DNA from: Pseudooceanicola endophyticus
GTDB lineage: Bacteria > Pseudomonadota > Alphaproteobacteria > Rhodobacterales > Rhodobacteraceae
DNA length: 64,000 nt
Direction of reading: 5' to 3'
Assembly: GCF_018760365.1 (NCBI RefSeq)
Contig: NZ_JAHIAB010000001.1
Span: 327,813-391,812, forward strand
In this document: positions 37,371 through 47,178 of the stretch, in pieces
Layout of the letters: each line of letters starts with the position of its first letter
How positions within the stretch are numbered: position 1 is the first letter of the stretch
Translations under genes and position numbers: made by a program
The notes under the pieces: generated by a model
Told to the model about the DNA's origin: nothing
Databases searched by the model: none
What the model saw: only the letters and a program-made list of their open reading frames with translations

Positions 37371-37679
37371 CGCGTTACTTCCCATCCGGATCCGTCGGGA
37401 TCCCTCATCCGGCCCGCGGCCGGGCTGCGTCTTTCCAGTCGGGGGCGTTGGTGGCGGCATCCTGCGGCCTGGCCCGGTGATCATCCGGGGCCCGCGCCAT
37501 CGGCGCTCAGGGTCCCGTGATGTCGCGCAAAAGTTCCTGCGCGTTAAGTTGATCTTTAGGTAAAAGCCCCTGCCCCGGATCTCAACTCACGCTTTGCAAC
37601 GCATTGCAACAGCGCCCCGAAACTGGGCGAGATGCCGCGAAAGTCTGTAACAAAGAGTCACAAAAGCCGTACAAATGCG
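37371..37679. other. Non-coding gap between ftsZ and lpxC
   Basis: No gene supported. The stretch from about 37530 to 37680 is AT-richer than its flanks (TTAAGTTGATCTTTAGG near 37550) and probably holds the lpxC promoter, but I cannot identify a confident -35/-10 pair. The ftsZ-end hairpin at 37680-37707 bounds it. Confidence 0.45.
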
Positions 37680-37707
37680 AAATGGCCGCCCCGAAGGACG
37701 GCCATTT
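37680..37707 (-). terminator. Hairpin after ftsZ
   Basis: Perfect 9-bp stem AAATGGCCG / CGGCCATTT with a 10-base loop, 37 bp after the ftsZ stop. The stem itself ends in ATTT on the transcript side and is followed by CGCATTTG, so termination by an intrinsic mechanism would be modest. Confidence 0.55.
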
Positions 37708-37743
37708 CCCGAAATTTCAGAGGCTTGCGATGCCTCGCCCGGA

Positions 37744-39519
37744 TCAGTTTGCCTGACGACGCAGGAAAGCGGGGATCTCGATCCGGTCCTGATCGGGGTC
37801 CTGGGCCGGGGCCGCGCGACGGGCGGTCTGGGCCTGCGGGTCCTGGTAGGCACCCCCCTGAGGCGCGCGCGGCGGCTCGACCTTGGCGCGCGGAGCGGCC
37901 GGCGCGGGCTGCTGGCCACGGGCCGGGGCCTGCCCATGATCGGAATGCCCGGTCATGCGGTTGATCAGGGAGTTGATGCCGAAGCGCGACTTCTCCTGCG
38001 CCGGCTGGGTCTCCGTCCGACGGCCATTGCTCTGGACCGTCTGCGCGCGTTCCTGCACCTCGCGGTTGGTCTTGCCGATGGCGGCCTTCAGGCGGGCCAT
38101 GGTCTCGGGGCTGGGCTCACCGGCACGGCGCGGCATGGCGGCCTGCTCGTAGCCCTGTTCCTCGACCACCTCGTTGCGGGTCGCAGCCGGGCGCGGCTGG
38201 TAGGCCGGCGGCGGCAGCTCGGTGCCCTGGCCGCGCGGCGCGGGGGCCTGCGGACGGGCCTGCTGGGCGGCGGCACGGGCCGCGAAGACATTCGCGGTGA
38301 CCGAGTTCTGCGGCGCTTCGCCCCCGAAGAGGTTCGGCGCATTGTCCATGTCCTCTTCCTGGTGCATCTGGCCACGCTGCGGCGCCTGGGCGGCCGGGGC
38401 CGGCTGCTGGCGCGTCATTGCGGGCTGCTGCACCGGCGCGGGCTGGGGCTCGGGTTGCGGCTTGTGACCGACCGACTGCTCCACTTCCTCTGCCGAACGC
38501 AGCGGCTCGGCCAGCGAGCGGCGCGGCTGCGGCATGGGCTGGGCATTGTCGGTGGCGTCGATGCCGGTCGCAACGACCGAAACGCGCATCCGGCCTTCCA
38601 TGGTTTCGTCCAGGGTCGAGCCGACGATGATGTTGGCGTCCGGATCCACTTCCTCGCGGATGCGGTTCGCGGCTTCGTCCAGTTCGAACAGGGTCAGGTC
38701 GTGGCCGCCGGTGATGTTGATCAGCACGCCCTTCGCACCCTTGAGCGAGATCTCGTCCAGCAGCGGGTTGGCGATCGCCTTCTCGGCGGCCTGCAGGGCG
38801 CGGGTCTCGCCGTCGGCCTCGCCGGTGCCCATCATGGCCTTGCCCATCTCGTCCATCACGGCGCGCACGTCCGCGAAGTCGAGGTTGATCAGGCCCGGAC
38901 GGACCATCAGGTCGGTCACGCCCTTGACGCCCTGGTAAAGCACGTCATCGGCCAGAGAGAACGCCTCGGTGAAGGTGGTCTTCTCGTTCGCGAGGCGGAA
39001 GAGGTTCTGGTTCGGGATGATGATCAGCGTGTCGACCATCTTCTGCAGGGCTTCGACGCCGGCTTCCGCCTGGCGCATCCGCTTGGCGCCTTCGAACTGG
39101 AAGGGCTTGGTCACGACGCCGACGGTCAGCACGCCCAGCTCACGCGCGGCCTGCGCAATGATCGGGGCCGCACCGGTGCCGGTGCCGCCGCCCATGCCGG
39201 CGGTGATGAAGCACATGTGCGAGCCGGCGAGGTGATCGACGATCTGCTCGATGCTCTCTTCGGCGGCGGCTGCACCGACCGAGGGGCGGGCGCCGGCACC
39301 AAGGCCTTCGGTGACCTTCACGCCCAGCTGGACGCGGGCCTGCGCATGGCTTTGCTGCAGCGCCTGGGCGTCGGTGTTCGCGACGACGAACTCGCACCCT
39401 TCCAGCTGTTTCTCGATCATGTTGTTCACGGCGTTGCCGCCGGCGCCACCCACACCGAAGACCGTGATGCGGGGTTTGAGCTCTTCTCCCTGCCCGGGGA
39501 CGCTGAGGTTCAATGTCAT
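37744..39519 (-). CDS. ftsZ: Cell division protein FtsZ
   Basis: 591 residues; tubulin-like GTPase that forms the Z ring. The GTPase core (about 1-320) carries the tubulin signature [10 protein letters not shown] near 105. A very long linker (about 325-570) is rich in Gln, Pro, Ala and Arg. The protein ends with the conserved C-terminal peptide ([14 protein letters not shown]) that binds FtsA and other anchors. The extended linker is a feature of alphaproteobacterial FtsZ but makes this one far longer than the E. coli form (383). AGGCGGA precedes the ATG. It lies 173 bp after ftsA, across a region with alternative hairpins. Confidence 0.97.
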   Translation of the reverse strand: MTLNLSVPGQGEELKPRITVFGVGGAGGNAVNNMIEKQLEGCEFVVANTDAQALQQSHAQARVQLGVKVTEGLGAGARPSVGAAAAEESIEQIVDHLAGSHMCFITAGMGGGTGTGAAPIIAQAARELGVLTVGVVTKPFQFEGAKRMRQAEAGVEALQKMVDTLIIIPNQNLFRLANEKTTFTEAFSLADDVLYQGVKGVTDLMVRPGLINLDFADVRAVMDEMGKAMMGTGEADGETRALQAAEKAIANPLLDEISLKGAKGVLINITGGHDLTLFELDEAANRIREEVDPDANIIVGSTLDETMEGRMRVSVVATGIDATDNAQPMPQPRRSLAEPLRSAEEVEQSVGHKPQPEPQPAPVQQPAMTRQQPAPAAQAPQRGQMHQEEDMDNAPNLFGGEAPQNSVTANVFAARAAAQQARPQAPAPRGQGTELPPPAYQPRPAATRNEVVEEQGYEQAAMPRRAGEPSPETMARLKAAIGKTNREVQERAQTVQSNGRRTETQPAQEKSRFGINSLINRMTGHSDHGQAPARGQQPAPAAPRAKVEPPRAPQGGAYQDPQAQTARRAAPAQDPDQDRIEIPAFLRRQAN

Positions 39520-39641
39520 CGAATTGTCCGCCTGTGATCCTGTCCCGGTTGACCGGGGTTTGTTCTGCCTATCGCTTTAAAGTCTAGCGCGTTTGCCCTG
39601 TTTCGTCACCCCGTCCGATGCAAATTACACCAGATATGGAA

Positions 39642-39683
39642 GGGGTCGGAGGTGGGTTCGCAGCATTCCGCCGACCCCACCTC
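39642..39683 (-). promoter_or_regulatory. Mutually exclusive hairpins between ftsA and ftsZ
   Basis: GGGGTCGG (39642-39649) pairs with CCGACCCC (39671-39678), and GAGGTGGG (39649-39656) pairs with CCCACCTC (39676-39683). Both stems are perfect 8-mers, but their right arms overlap by three bases, so only one can form at a time. Neither is followed by a T-run. This lies 10 bp after the ftsA stop and about 125 bp before ftsZ. Confidence 0.5.
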
Positions 39684-39692
39684 ATCTTGCGG

Positions 39693-41027
39693 TCACCAGT
39701 TGTCCCGGAACCACCGGACCGCCCGTTTCAGGGAGCGGGCCGGATACCTGTCGGCGGGAAGGTCGAAATCCCACCACTCGTCCTGCGGGTGTGCCGCATA
39801 GAGGCACATCCCCACCGCCGAGGCGAAGGCCGGTCCGGTCGCCGCCTGCGGCAGGCCATGCACGCGCAGCGGACGGCCCAGACGGACCTGCTGCCCAAGA
39901 ATGCGGCTGGCCAGCCCGTCGAGGCCGGGGATCTGGCTGGCGCCGCCGGTCAGGACGATCTGCTGGTTCGGCATATGCTCGAATCCGGCGGCATCGAGGC
40001 AGTGGCGCACCTCTTCCAGGATCTCCTCGACTCGGGGGCGCATGACTCCGATCAGCTCGGCGCGGGTGACGGTTCGGCGGTCGTGCTCGTAATCGCCGGT
40101 CTCGCCGCCGATCTCGATGCGCTCGCGGTCATCCATGCCGGTGGCGACGACGCCGCCGTAGAAGGTTTTCAGCCGTTCGGCATTGGACATCGGGATCTTC
40201 AGCGCCATCGAGATGTCGCCGGTCACATGGTCGCCGCCCATGCGCACGGTGTCGGCGTAGATCATGTGCTTCTTCATGAAGATCGACAGGCTGGTGGTGC
40301 CGCCGCCCATGTCGATGCAGGCCGCGCCCAGCTCCTGCTCGTCCTCGACCAGGCAGGAGATGCCGGTCACATAGGCCGAAGAGGCCACGCCGGCGAGTTC
40401 AAGGTCGCAGCGGTTCACGCAATGCGCGAGGTTCTGGATGGTGGCGGCCTCGACGGTCAGCATGTGCACGTCGGTCGCCAGATGGGCGCCGATCTGACCG
40501 CGCGGATCGGTCAGACCCGAGCGGTGATCCAGCGCGAAGTTCACCGGATGGGCATGGAGCACCTCGCGGCCCTCGCCGTAATCGGGCACGTCGCAGGCCG
40601 CCAGCACGCGACCGACATCCTGTTCGCTGACCACGTCGCCGGTCACCTCGACCTCGCCGGTCAGGCCATAGCTGCGCGGACCGGCGCCGGAGAAGCAGGC
40701 GATCACGTGATCGACCCGGACTTTCGCCATCTTCTGGGCATTCTGCAGAACGGTACGGATCGCGCGCTCGGTCTCGGGCATCGAATCGATCTCGCCGAAG
40801 CGGACCCCGCGCGAGCGCGTGGTGGCGACCCCGATCACCCGGAAACCGGCCTGTCCGGCCAGCGACCCGACCCCGTCCCCGATATCGGCATGCTGCTGGG
40901 TCGGATCGAAGCGCAGCACGAGGCAGGCGATCTTCGACGTCCCCACATCCAGCACCGCGACGACGCCCCTTTGAAGCGCCGCCTTGCGCATGTTCCGCAT
41001 GGCCCTTTGGCTCTGGTAAAACTCCAT
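39693..41027 (-). CDS. ftsA: Cell division protein FtsA
   Basis: 444 residues from ATG 41027; actin-like ATPase that tethers FtsZ to the membrane and recruits later division proteins. The N-terminal phosphate-1 motif VAVLDVGTSKIACLVLRF is near 20. The SHS2/1C region lies at about 95-180. Phosphate-2 is IDMGGGTTSLSIF near 215 and the adenosine motif is VLTGGASQIPGL near 345. The amphipathic C-terminal helix LKRAVRWFRDNW would bind the membrane. It is 93 bp downstream of ftsQ. Confidence 0.96.
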   Translation of the reverse strand: MEFYQSQRAMRNMRKAALQRGVVAVLDVGTSKIACLVLRFDPTQQHADIGDGVGSLAGQAGFRVIGVATTRSRGVRFGEIDSMPETERAIRTVLQNAQKMAKVRVDHVIACFSGAGPRSYGLTGEVEVTGDVVSEQDVGRVLAACDVPDYGEGREVLHAHPVNFALDHRSGLTDPRGQIGAHLATDVHMLTVEAATIQNLAHCVNRCDLELAGVASSAYVTGISCLVEDEQELGAACIDMGGGTTSLSIFMKKHMIYADTVRMGGDHVTGDISMALKIPMSNAERLKTFYGGVVATGMDDRERIEIGGETGDYEHDRRTVTRAELIGVMRPRVEEILEEVRHCLDAAGFEHMPNQQIVLTGGASQIPGLDGLASRILGQQVRLGRPLRVHGLPQAATGPAFASAVGMCLYAAHPQDEWWDFDLPADRYPARSLKRAVRWFRDNW

Positions 41028-41120
41028 TCTGCTGCCCCTGTTTCCCCTGTCCGTCCCGGACACCTGCCTGTTTCTCGTTACTGTTGGGCCGCGGGCCTGT
41101 AACCGCGGCCGTCTCACTCG

Positions 41121-42017
41121 TTATTTCTTGGTCTGGTTCTGGAAGTCGCGGATGCGCTGCCATTCCTCGATCGCATCGGGCGCCACGCGGATCGTGGGCC
41201 GGGCGGGAAGGCGCATGTCCACCACCGTGATGTCGCGCGCCAGAAGATCCTGCGCCTGGTTCAGCGCCAGCACGCGTTCCAGCGCCTGCACCGGCTTGGT
41301 CTCGGGCAGGAGAATGCGCTGATTGCGGTCCAGCACCAGGTCCCAGCGGCGTTCGCCGATCCGTTCGATGCCACGCACCCGGGCGGCCACCGGCTGGGCC
41401 GCGTGCAGGATGTCCAGCGCCTCGGGGACGGCCTTGTTGGCCCCTGCCCCGGCGATCAGCGGCAGATCCGAGCGGTCGGTGCGCAGCCCGACGCTGCCGG
41501 TCACTTCGCCCTTGTCGTCGATCACCGACAGCCCGCTGCGGGTCCGCCACACGGCCACCGGCACGCGTTCGGTCACCACCACGTCCAGCACGCCACCGCT
41601 GGCCTTGTGCAGCGCGGCGGAGGCCACCGGCGGCAGCGCCTCGATCTGGGCGCGCAGCGCATCCAGATCCAGACGGAAGGAAGAAGTCGGTTTCTCAAGC
41701 CCGACGATATCGCGCACCTTGGCCGCAGTCTCGTCGGAAGCGCCGGTGATCTGGACGTCGTGCACCATGAACTGGGGACGGTCCTCGAAGGCCTGTTTCC
41801 AGCTTTCGACCTGCTGCACCAGCGCCTCGCGGCGGGTTTCGCTGGCCAGCCAGATGCCGGCGATCAGCGCCACCACCAGCAACGGCAGCAGCACCCGCAG
41901 GAAGAACCGGAACGCCGGGCTGAGCATGAGCCGCTGCATCCGCCAGCTCCAGCGCGAAGGCGCCGGATCATGCCGCGCTTTGCGGCGACTGGCGGTCAGC
42001 GGGGTCACCGTTCGCAC
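41121..42017 (-). CDS. ftsQ: Cell division protein FtsQ
   Basis: 298 residues. I start at GTG 42017 because GGAGG (42025-42029) sits 7 bases upstream; other in-frame starts at 42044 and 42008 lack that site. A short basic cytoplasmic tail precedes one membrane helix (about 45-65, FFLRVLLPLLVVALIAGIWL). The periplasmic POTRA domain begins near FMVHDVQITG (about 83) and the beta domain follows. It organises the divisome with FtsL and FtsB. It overlaps the end of ddl by 13 bp. Confidence 0.93.
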   Translation of the reverse strand: MRTVTPLTASRRKARHDPAPSRWSWRMQRLMLSPAFRFFLRVLLPLLVVALIAGIWLASETRREALVQQVESWKQAFEDRPQFMVHDVQITGASDETAAKVRDIVGLEKPTSSFRLDLDALRAQIEALPPVASAALHKASGGVLDVVVTERVPVAVWRTRSGLSVIDDKGEVTGSVGLRTDRSDLPLIAGAGANKAVPEALDILHAAQPVAARVRGIERIGERRWDLVLDRNQRILLPETKPVQALERVLALNQAQDLLARDITVVDMRLPARPTIRVAPDAIEEWQRIRDFQNQTKK

Positions 42018-42919
42018 GAGGCATCCTCCACCAGCCATCGGCACAGCTGGCCGAAGCTGATCCCGCGGGCCGCCGCATGTTCGGGCGCCAGAGAGGTCGG
42101 TGTCATGCCCGGCTGCGTGTTGGTTTCCAGCAGGAAGATCCCATCGACGCCCTTGCTGTCATCCCAGCGGAAATCGGTGCGCGACACGCCCCGGCAGCCC
42201 AGCACCTCATGGGCGCGGCGGGCATAGTCGAGGCAGGTCTCGGCGATCTCCTCGGGGATCTCGGCGGGACAGACATGGGTCGATCCGCCGGGGGCATACT
42301 TCGCGGTGTAGTCGTACCAGCCCGAGGTGAAGATCTCGGTCACGCAGAGCGGCCGGTCGCCCATCACCGATACCGTCAGCTCGCGTCCGGGCAGATAGGC
42401 CTCGACCATCAGCGTCTCGGGCATCTCGGGGGCCAGTTCGGGCGGGCCATTGCTGCCCTCGGTCACGATATAGACCCCGACCGAGGAGCCCTCGTTATAG
42501 GGTTTCACCACATAGGGCGGGGCCATCACGTGGCCGGCGGAAATCTCGGAGCGGGAAGCGATGCGGCTTTCCGCCACCGGCAGGCCGGCAAAGCGGAACA
42601 GCGCCTTGGAGCGTTCCTTGTCCATCGCCACCGCAGAGGCCAGAACGCCGGAATGCGTATAGGGGATGCGCAGCCATTCCAGGATACCCTGGACGCAACC
42701 GTCCTCTCCCCAGCGGCCATGCAGGGCGTTGAAGACGACATCAGGGGCGATTTCCGTGAGTCGCGCCGCAAGGTCCGGTCCCGCGTCCAGCGTGACGACC
42801 TCGTATCCCTCGTCCCGGAGAGCGGCGGCGCATTCGCGACCACTGGCCAGCGACACCTCGCGCTCAGCCGAGGGGCCACCCTTTAGCACCACCACTTTCG
42901 GGGATGTCCTGCCCGACAT
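42005..42919 (-). CDS. ddl: D-alanine--D-alanine ligase
   Basis: 304 residues from ATG 42919 (MSGRTSPKVVVLKGG); GTG codons at 42925 and 42931 are alternatives, and the 42925 codon has the better-spaced GAGG. ATP-grasp enzyme making D-Ala-D-Ala for peptidoglycan. Seen: GGPSAEREVSL near 14, ALHGRWGEDG near 68 (HGxxGED), YVVKPYNEGSSVGVYIV near 145, and GVSRTDFRWD and LLETNTQPGMTPTSL near 240-270 (metal ligands). Its stop lies within the start of ftsQ. Confidence 0.95.
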   Translation of the reverse strand: MSGRTSPKVVVLKGGPSAEREVSLASGRECAAALRDEGYEVVTLDAGPDLAARLTEIAPDVVFNALHGRWGEDGCVQGILEWLRIPYTHSGVLASAVAMDKERSKALFRFAGLPVAESRIASRSEISAGHVMAPPYVVKPYNEGSSVGVYIVTEGSNGPPELAPEMPETLMVEAYLPGRELTVSVMGDRPLCVTEIFTSGWYDYTAKYAPGGSTHVCPAEIPEEIAETCLDYARRAHEVLGCRGVSRTDFRWDDSKGVDGIFLLETNTQPGMTPTSLAPEHAAARGISFGQLCRWLVEDASCER

Positions 42920-43037
42920 TCCCACGATCACTGCCTCGTTTTCAGGGCCTCTCGGCCCCCACCTTTAATATGCCCGGGCCTGTACCGACCCTTGGGCGCC
43001 TTTTCGGATACATGCCGGCGGAAGTCCGGCAATGATC

Positions 43038-44006
43038 CTAACTGGTACCATCATGCGCCGGGTCAAGGGCCGGTGTCTCCGACGCCGGCTCCCCGAGGCG
43101 CATAATTTCCCACTGTAGCTCAATTCCGCTTATTTCATATACCCTTTTTCGCACTTCCTCACCCAGAGCTTCAAGCTCTGCGGCGGTGGCGGTGCCGGTA
43201 TTGATCAGGAAATTGGAGTGCTTCTCGCTCATCTGCGCGCCGCCCAGACGGGCCCCGCGCATCCCCGCATCGTCGATCAGCTTCCACGACTTCAGGTCAT
43301 GCACGTCGTCGGCCCGCCCGGTCGAGGAAAAGCCCGCCGGGTTGCGGAAGGTCGACCCCGCCGAACGATCCTTGACCGGCTGCGTCGCATCGCGCCGCGC
43401 CAGCTGGTCCGCCATCCGCGCGGCCAGCTCTGCGGGATCGCCGGGCTGCCCCTCGAAGGTGGCGCGGGTCAGCACCCAGCCCTCCGGCAGGCCGGTCTGG
43501 CGATAGGCGAACTGCATGTCCTGCGCGCTCAGCGTGACCACCCTGCCCTCCCGGGTCACGGCGCGGGCCTCGACGAAGATGTCCGCCGTGTAGGTGCCAT
43601 AGCAGCCCGCGTTCATCCGCAGCGCCCCCCCGACCGATCCGGGAATGGTGCGCAGGAAAGTCAGGTCGACGCCGGCCTCTGCCGCCTTGCGGGCAACATG
43701 GGCATCCAGCGCCGCCGTGCCCGCTGTGACCCGCATCCCCTCGACCGAAATGTCGTTGAAGCCGCGCCCGAGACGGATCACCACGCCGCGCAGCCCGCCG
43801 TCGCGCACGATCAGGTTCGACCCCACGCCCATCGGGAAGACCGGCACATCGGGATCAAGCTGGCTCAGGAACTGCACCAGGTCGTCCTCATCCGCCGGCT
43901 GAAACAGCCATTCGGCCGGGCCGCCGACGCGCAGCCAGGTCAGCGCGGACAGCTCTCGTTCGGCCGTGAGGCGGCCCTTGATGGCGATCTGGTCAGGACG
44001 GGGCAT
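43038..44006 (-). CDS. murB: UDP-N-acetylenolpyruvoylglucosamine reductase
   Basis: 322 residues; FAD enzyme reducing UDP-GlcNAc-enolpyruvate to UDP-MurNAc. FAD-binding region: [20 protein letters not shown] near 22, [15 protein letters not shown] near 60 and [15 protein letters not shown] near 120. The C-terminal GSTFRNPAG near 217 carries the catalytic Ser of type-I MurB. AAGGAGAG lies before ATG 44006. It follows DUF2484 by 140 bp and precedes ddl by about 118 bp. Confidence 0.95.
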   Translation of the reverse strand: MPRPDQIAIKGRLTAERELSALTWLRVGGPAEWLFQPADEDDLVQFLSQLDPDVPVFPMGVGSNLIVRDGGLRGVVIRLGRGFNDISVEGMRVTAGTAALDAHVARKAAEAGVDLTFLRTIPGSVGGALRMNAGCYGTYTADIFVEARAVTREGRVVTLSAQDMQFAYRQTGLPEGWVLTRATFEGQPGDPAELAARMADQLARRDATQPVKDRSAGSTFRNPAGFSSTGRADDVHDLKSWKLIDDAGMRGARLGGAQMSEKHSNFLINTGTATAAELEALGEEVRKRVYEISGIELQWEIMRLGEPASETPALDPAHDGTS

Positions 44007-44146
44007 GGTCTCTCCTTCGGTGCGAAGGGATAGCTAGCCTCCGGCCCCCTGCCAAGCAAGGGGGTGCGGCATCGGCGAAGCCCCGCCCGGGACCCGATCT
44101 GCCCCCCGCACCTGGGCCGCTGATCTGTCGAGAGGTCATGGCCCGT

Positions 44147-44410
44147 TCAGGCCGAATGGGTCGAAGGCGCCGCCTCGCCCTCGGGCGGAAGACGGCGTGC
44201 CCGGCCCAGCGGCCAGCGCAGCACCAGCGCCCCCAGCAGCAGCATCGCGAGGCCCAGCCAGGGGCCGTGCTGAAGGGTAATATAGCCAAGGCAGGGGATG
44301 CCGACGGCGATCAGGGCCAGGCGCCCGATCTCGGCGTGTCGCTGAACAGGCACGAGGGCCACGGCATTGCCGCAGACCACCCAGAACAGGACAATCAGGA
44401 AGGATTCCAT
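44147..44410 (-). CDS. DUF2484 family small membrane protein
   Basis: 87 residues with an AGGAGG site before ATG 44410. Two or three membrane helices: about 4-20 (FLIVLFWVVCGNAVALV), 30-46 and 50-66. The C-terminal tail is charged and Pro-rich. DUF2484 proteins occur between murC and murB in Rhodobacterales, as here, which suggests but does not prove a cell-wall role. A TATAAT -10 element lies about 43-48 bp upstream. Confidence 0.8.
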   Translation of the reverse strand: MESFLIVLFWVVCGNAVALVPVQRHAEIGRLALIAVGIPCLGYITLQHGPWLGLAMLLLGALVLRWPLGRARRLPPEGEAAPSTHSA

Positions 44411-44452
44411 TGTGCGCTCTGCCTCCTACACCGTCCGTTGGTCCGCCAAAAC

Positions 44453-44503
44453 ATTATAGGTCCTGCATACAGGTTTTTCCCTACCTGTTGCGCTTTTGCA
44501 CAA
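44453..44503 (-). promoter_or_regulatory. Candidate promoter and dyads upstream of DUF2484-murB
   Basis: On the - strand TATAAT (complement at 44453-44458) is a perfect -10, but no good -35 is visible at 16-18 bp. Upstream, ACAGGT-N8-ACCTGT (44469-44488) is a perfect inverted repeat, and the next bases give TTGCGC-TTTT-GCACAA (44488-44503), a dyad with one mismatch. A weak -35 beside two dyads suggests activator- or repressor-controlled transcription of murB and the genes after it. Confidence 0.55.
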
Positions 44504-44589
44504 GCTACTCACAACACACCGCGTCTACAACAAATTTTCTGTGGATATGTAACGTTGACCGGCATTTTCAACAGCTGGTCTCAATTGAA

Positions 44590-44624
44590 ATGGGCGCCAC
44601 GGTGAAACTCACCGCAGCGCCCAT
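44590..44624 (-). terminator. Terminator hairpin after murC
   Basis: On the - strand ATGGGCGCTGCGGTGA pairs with TCACCGTGGCGCCCAT: 16 bp if two G-U pairs are allowed, with a 3-base loop and TTTC after it. It is 25 bp beyond the murC stop and splits the division cluster into two transcription units. Confidence 0.72.
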
Positions 44625-44648
44625 GTTTCCAAGGCTTTCGCGGCCCGA

Positions 44649-46064
44649 TTATTCGGCGGCGCGGGCGGTTTCCAGGCGCTCGGGAAGTCGATTCGCCCAG
44701 GCCGAGATGGTCCCCGCCCCCAGGCAGACCACCATGTCGCCGGGATGGGCCTGCTCGCGTACCAGGCGCTCCAGGTCGTCCTCGCAGGTCAGGGCGCGGG
44801 CGTGGCGATGACCGTGGCGGATCAGCCCGGCCACCAGATCATCGCGCGAGGCGCCTTCGATCGGGTCCTCCCCGGCGGAATAGACCTCGGCGATGGCGAC
44901 CACGTCGGCCTCGTTGAAGCAGGCGCAGAAATCATCGAACAGCGTGTGCAGGCGCGAATAGCGGTGCGGCTGGTGCACGGCGATCACCCGACCCTCGGTC
45001 GCCTGGCGGGCGGCCTTGAGGACGGCGGCGATCTCCACCGGGTGGTGGCCATAATCGTCGATGATGGTGACACCGTTCACTTCGCCCACGCGGGTGAAGC
45101 GCCGCTTCACGCCGCCGAAATTCGCCAGTGCGGTGCGGATCTCCTCGGCCTTCATGCCGAGATGACGCGCCACGGCGACGGCGGCCAGCGCGTTCGAGAC
45201 GTTGTGATCGCCGGGCATCGGCAGGGTGCAGCCCTCGATCACCTGCCCTTCGGCCTGCAGCGCCACGTCGAAATGGGCGATGCCCTTCTCGTAGCGCAGG
45301 TTGATCGCGCGCACGTCGGCCTGGGCGTTGAAACCGTAGGTGACGACGCGGCGGTCGGTGATCTTGCCGACCAGCGCCTGCACCTCGGCGTGATCGGTGC
45401 AGCAGACCGCGACACCATAGAACGGGATGTTCGACACGAAATCCAGGAAGCCCTTGCGCAGCGTGTCGAAATCGCCCCAGTGATCCATGTGCTCGGGGTC
45501 GATATTGGTGACGATGGCAATGGTCGCGGGCAGACGGTTGAAGGTGCCGTCGCTCTCATCGGCCTCGACCACCATCCATTCGCCCAGGCCCACCCGCGCG
45601 TTCGAGCCATAGGCGTGGATGATGCCGCCGTTGACCACGGTCGGGTCCAGCCCGCCGGCATCCAGCAGCGTTGCCACCATGGTCGTCGTCGTGGTCTTGC
45701 CGTGGGTCCCGGCAATCGCAACGTTGGATTTCAGCCGCATCAGCTCGGCCAGCATCTCGGCGCGGCGCACCACGGGCAGGCCACGGCGGCGGGCCTCGTC
45801 CAGCTCGGGGTTGCCTGGCTTGATCGCGGAGGAAATCACCACGACCTCGGCGTTTTCAAGGTTCTCGGCGCGCTGCCCCTCGAAGATCTCGGCGCCGAGA
45901 CCGGCCAGACGGTCGGTGATCGGCGAACGCTTCAGGTCGGATCCCTGCACGGTGTAGCCGTGGTTCAGCAGCACCTCGGCGATGCCGGACATGCCGATGC
46001 CCCCGATGCCGACGAAATGAATCGGCCCCACGTCCTGGGGCAGCTTTGTTGCGGCAGCGTTCAC
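44649..46064 (-). CDS. murC: UDP-N-acetylmuramate--L-alanine ligase
   Basis: 471 residues from GTG 46064, two bases beyond the murG stop; the preceding open frame is murG coding sequence read in another frame. It adds L-Ala to UDP-MurNAc. The N-terminal Rossmann motif is [17 protein letters not shown] near 16, the ATP P-loop [19 protein letters not shown] near 110, and the central DESDGTF is near 175. The C-terminal domain starts with the [15 protein letters not shown] motif near 315. Ends 25 bp before a terminator. Confidence 0.96.
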   Translation of the reverse strand: MNAAATKLPQDVGPIHFVGIGGIGMSGIAEVLLNHGYTVQGSDLKRSPITDRLAGLGAEIFEGQRAENLENAEVVVISSAIKPGNPELDEARRRGLPVVRRAEMLAELMRLKSNVAIAGTHGKTTTTTMVATLLDAGGLDPTVVNGGIIHAYGSNARVGLGEWMVVEADESDGTFNRLPATIAIVTNIDPEHMDHWGDFDTLRKGFLDFVSNIPFYGVAVCCTDHAEVQALVGKITDRRVVTYGFNAQADVRAINLRYEKGIAHFDVALQAEGQVIEGCTLPMPGDHNVSNALAAVAVARHLGMKAEEIRTALANFGGVKRRFTRVGEVNGVTIIDDYGHHPVEIAAVLKAARQATEGRVIAVHQPHRYSRLHTLFDDFCACFNEADVVAIAEVYSAGEDPIEGASRDDLVAGLIRHGHRHARALTCEDDLERLVREQAHPGDMVVCLGAGTISAWANRLPERLETARAAE

Positions 46065-46065
46065 G

Positions 46066-47178
46066 TCACTTGTCCTTCTCGGTCTTGCGCTCGGCCAGGG
46101 CCTCGACCATGTCGGCGAGGGTTTCGGCCGCATCCGGGCGCCCCTGAGAGAGCGCCGCGCGCGCCATCTGCTCCGCGCCCTGCGGATTGTCCAGAACCAA
46201 CGCGATCTGCTCTGAGAGGGTTTCCGCCGTCAGCTGATTTTCCGGGATCATGATCGCGGCGCCGGCCTCGACCAGGCCACGGGCATTGGCGGTCTGGTGA
46301 TCCGAGGCAGCGGCGGCGAAGGGCACCAGGATTGCCGGGCGCCCGATCACCGACAGATCCGCCACGGTTGAGGCGCCGGAGCGGGTGATCACCAGCTGCG
46401 CCTCCGAGAGCCGTGCGGGCACGTCGTGGAAGAAGGGCTGGACATCGGCACTGATACCCTTGCCCTCGTAGAAGGCGGTGACGCGCTCCAGATCCTCGGG
46501 ACGGGCCTGATGGCTGATGCGGACATATTGCAGCAGCTCGGGGCGCAGGCCGGCAATCGCCTCGGGCACCACGTCCGAGAGGATGCGCGCGCCCTGGCTG
46601 CCGCCCATGATCAGGATCGACATCGGGTAGGCCCCCGGCGCGATATAGGCAGCCCCGGCGCGTTCATGCACGGCAGCGCGCACCGGGTTTCCGGTGGCCA
46701 CGCCCTCGACCCCCTGCGGCAGGGTGGTCGGCCAGGTGCCGCAGGCGACGCGGTCGACCTTCTTCGCGAACAGCTCGTTCACGCGGCCCAGCACGCCGTT
46801 CTGTTCGTGGATCATGCGGGGGATCTTCAGCAGGGTCGAAGCCGCCATCGCCGGGATCGCCGGATAGCCGCCAAAGCCCACCACGGCGGCGGGACGTTCC
46901 CGCATCATCCGCCCGACGGCGGCCAGCACGCCCCCGGCGATACGCAGCGGCACACCGGCCTTCGCGATCAGCCCGCCGCGCGCGAAGGTCGCCGAGGACA
47001 GCTCCTCGACCTCGACCGCCGCAGGGAAACCGCCAGCATAGCGGGCACCGCGGGCATCGGTCGAAAGACGGACCCGCCAGCCACGGGCCAGCATCTGCTC
47101 GGCCAGGCTTTGCGCGGGGAACATGTGGCCGCCGGTGCCCCCGGCGGCAATCACCAGAAGCGGTGCATTGCGGTTCAT
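46066..47178 (-). CDS. murG: UDP-GlcNAc--MurNAc-pentapeptide-undecaprenyl GlcNAc transferase
   Basis: 370 residues from ATG 47178, which overlaps the ftsW stop by 4 bp. Peripheral membrane GT28 enzyme making lipid II. G-loops: [19 protein letters not shown] near 8 and [15 protein letters not shown] near 190. [13 protein letters not shown] is near 98 and [15 protein letters not shown] near 125. The donor-binding [23 protein letters not shown] is near 265. Coupled translation with ftsW and murC indicates one operon. Confidence 0.96.
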   Translation of the reverse strand: MNRNAPLLVIAAGGTGGHMFPAQSLAEQMLARGWRVRLSTDARGARYAGGFPAAVEVEELSSATFARGGLIAKAGVPLRIAGGVLAAVGRMMRERPAAVVGFGGYPAIPAMAASTLLKIPRMIHEQNGVLGRVNELFAKKVDRVACGTWPTTLPQGVEGVATGNPVRAAVHERAGAAYIAPGAYPMSILIMGGSQGARILSDVVPEAIAGLRPELLQYVRISHQARPEDLERVTAFYEGKGISADVQPFFHDVPARLSEAQLVITRSGASTVADLSVIGRPAILVPFAAAASDHQTANARGLVEAGAAIMIPENQLTAETLSEQIALVLDNPQGAEQMARAALSQGRPDAAETLADMVEALAERKTEKDK

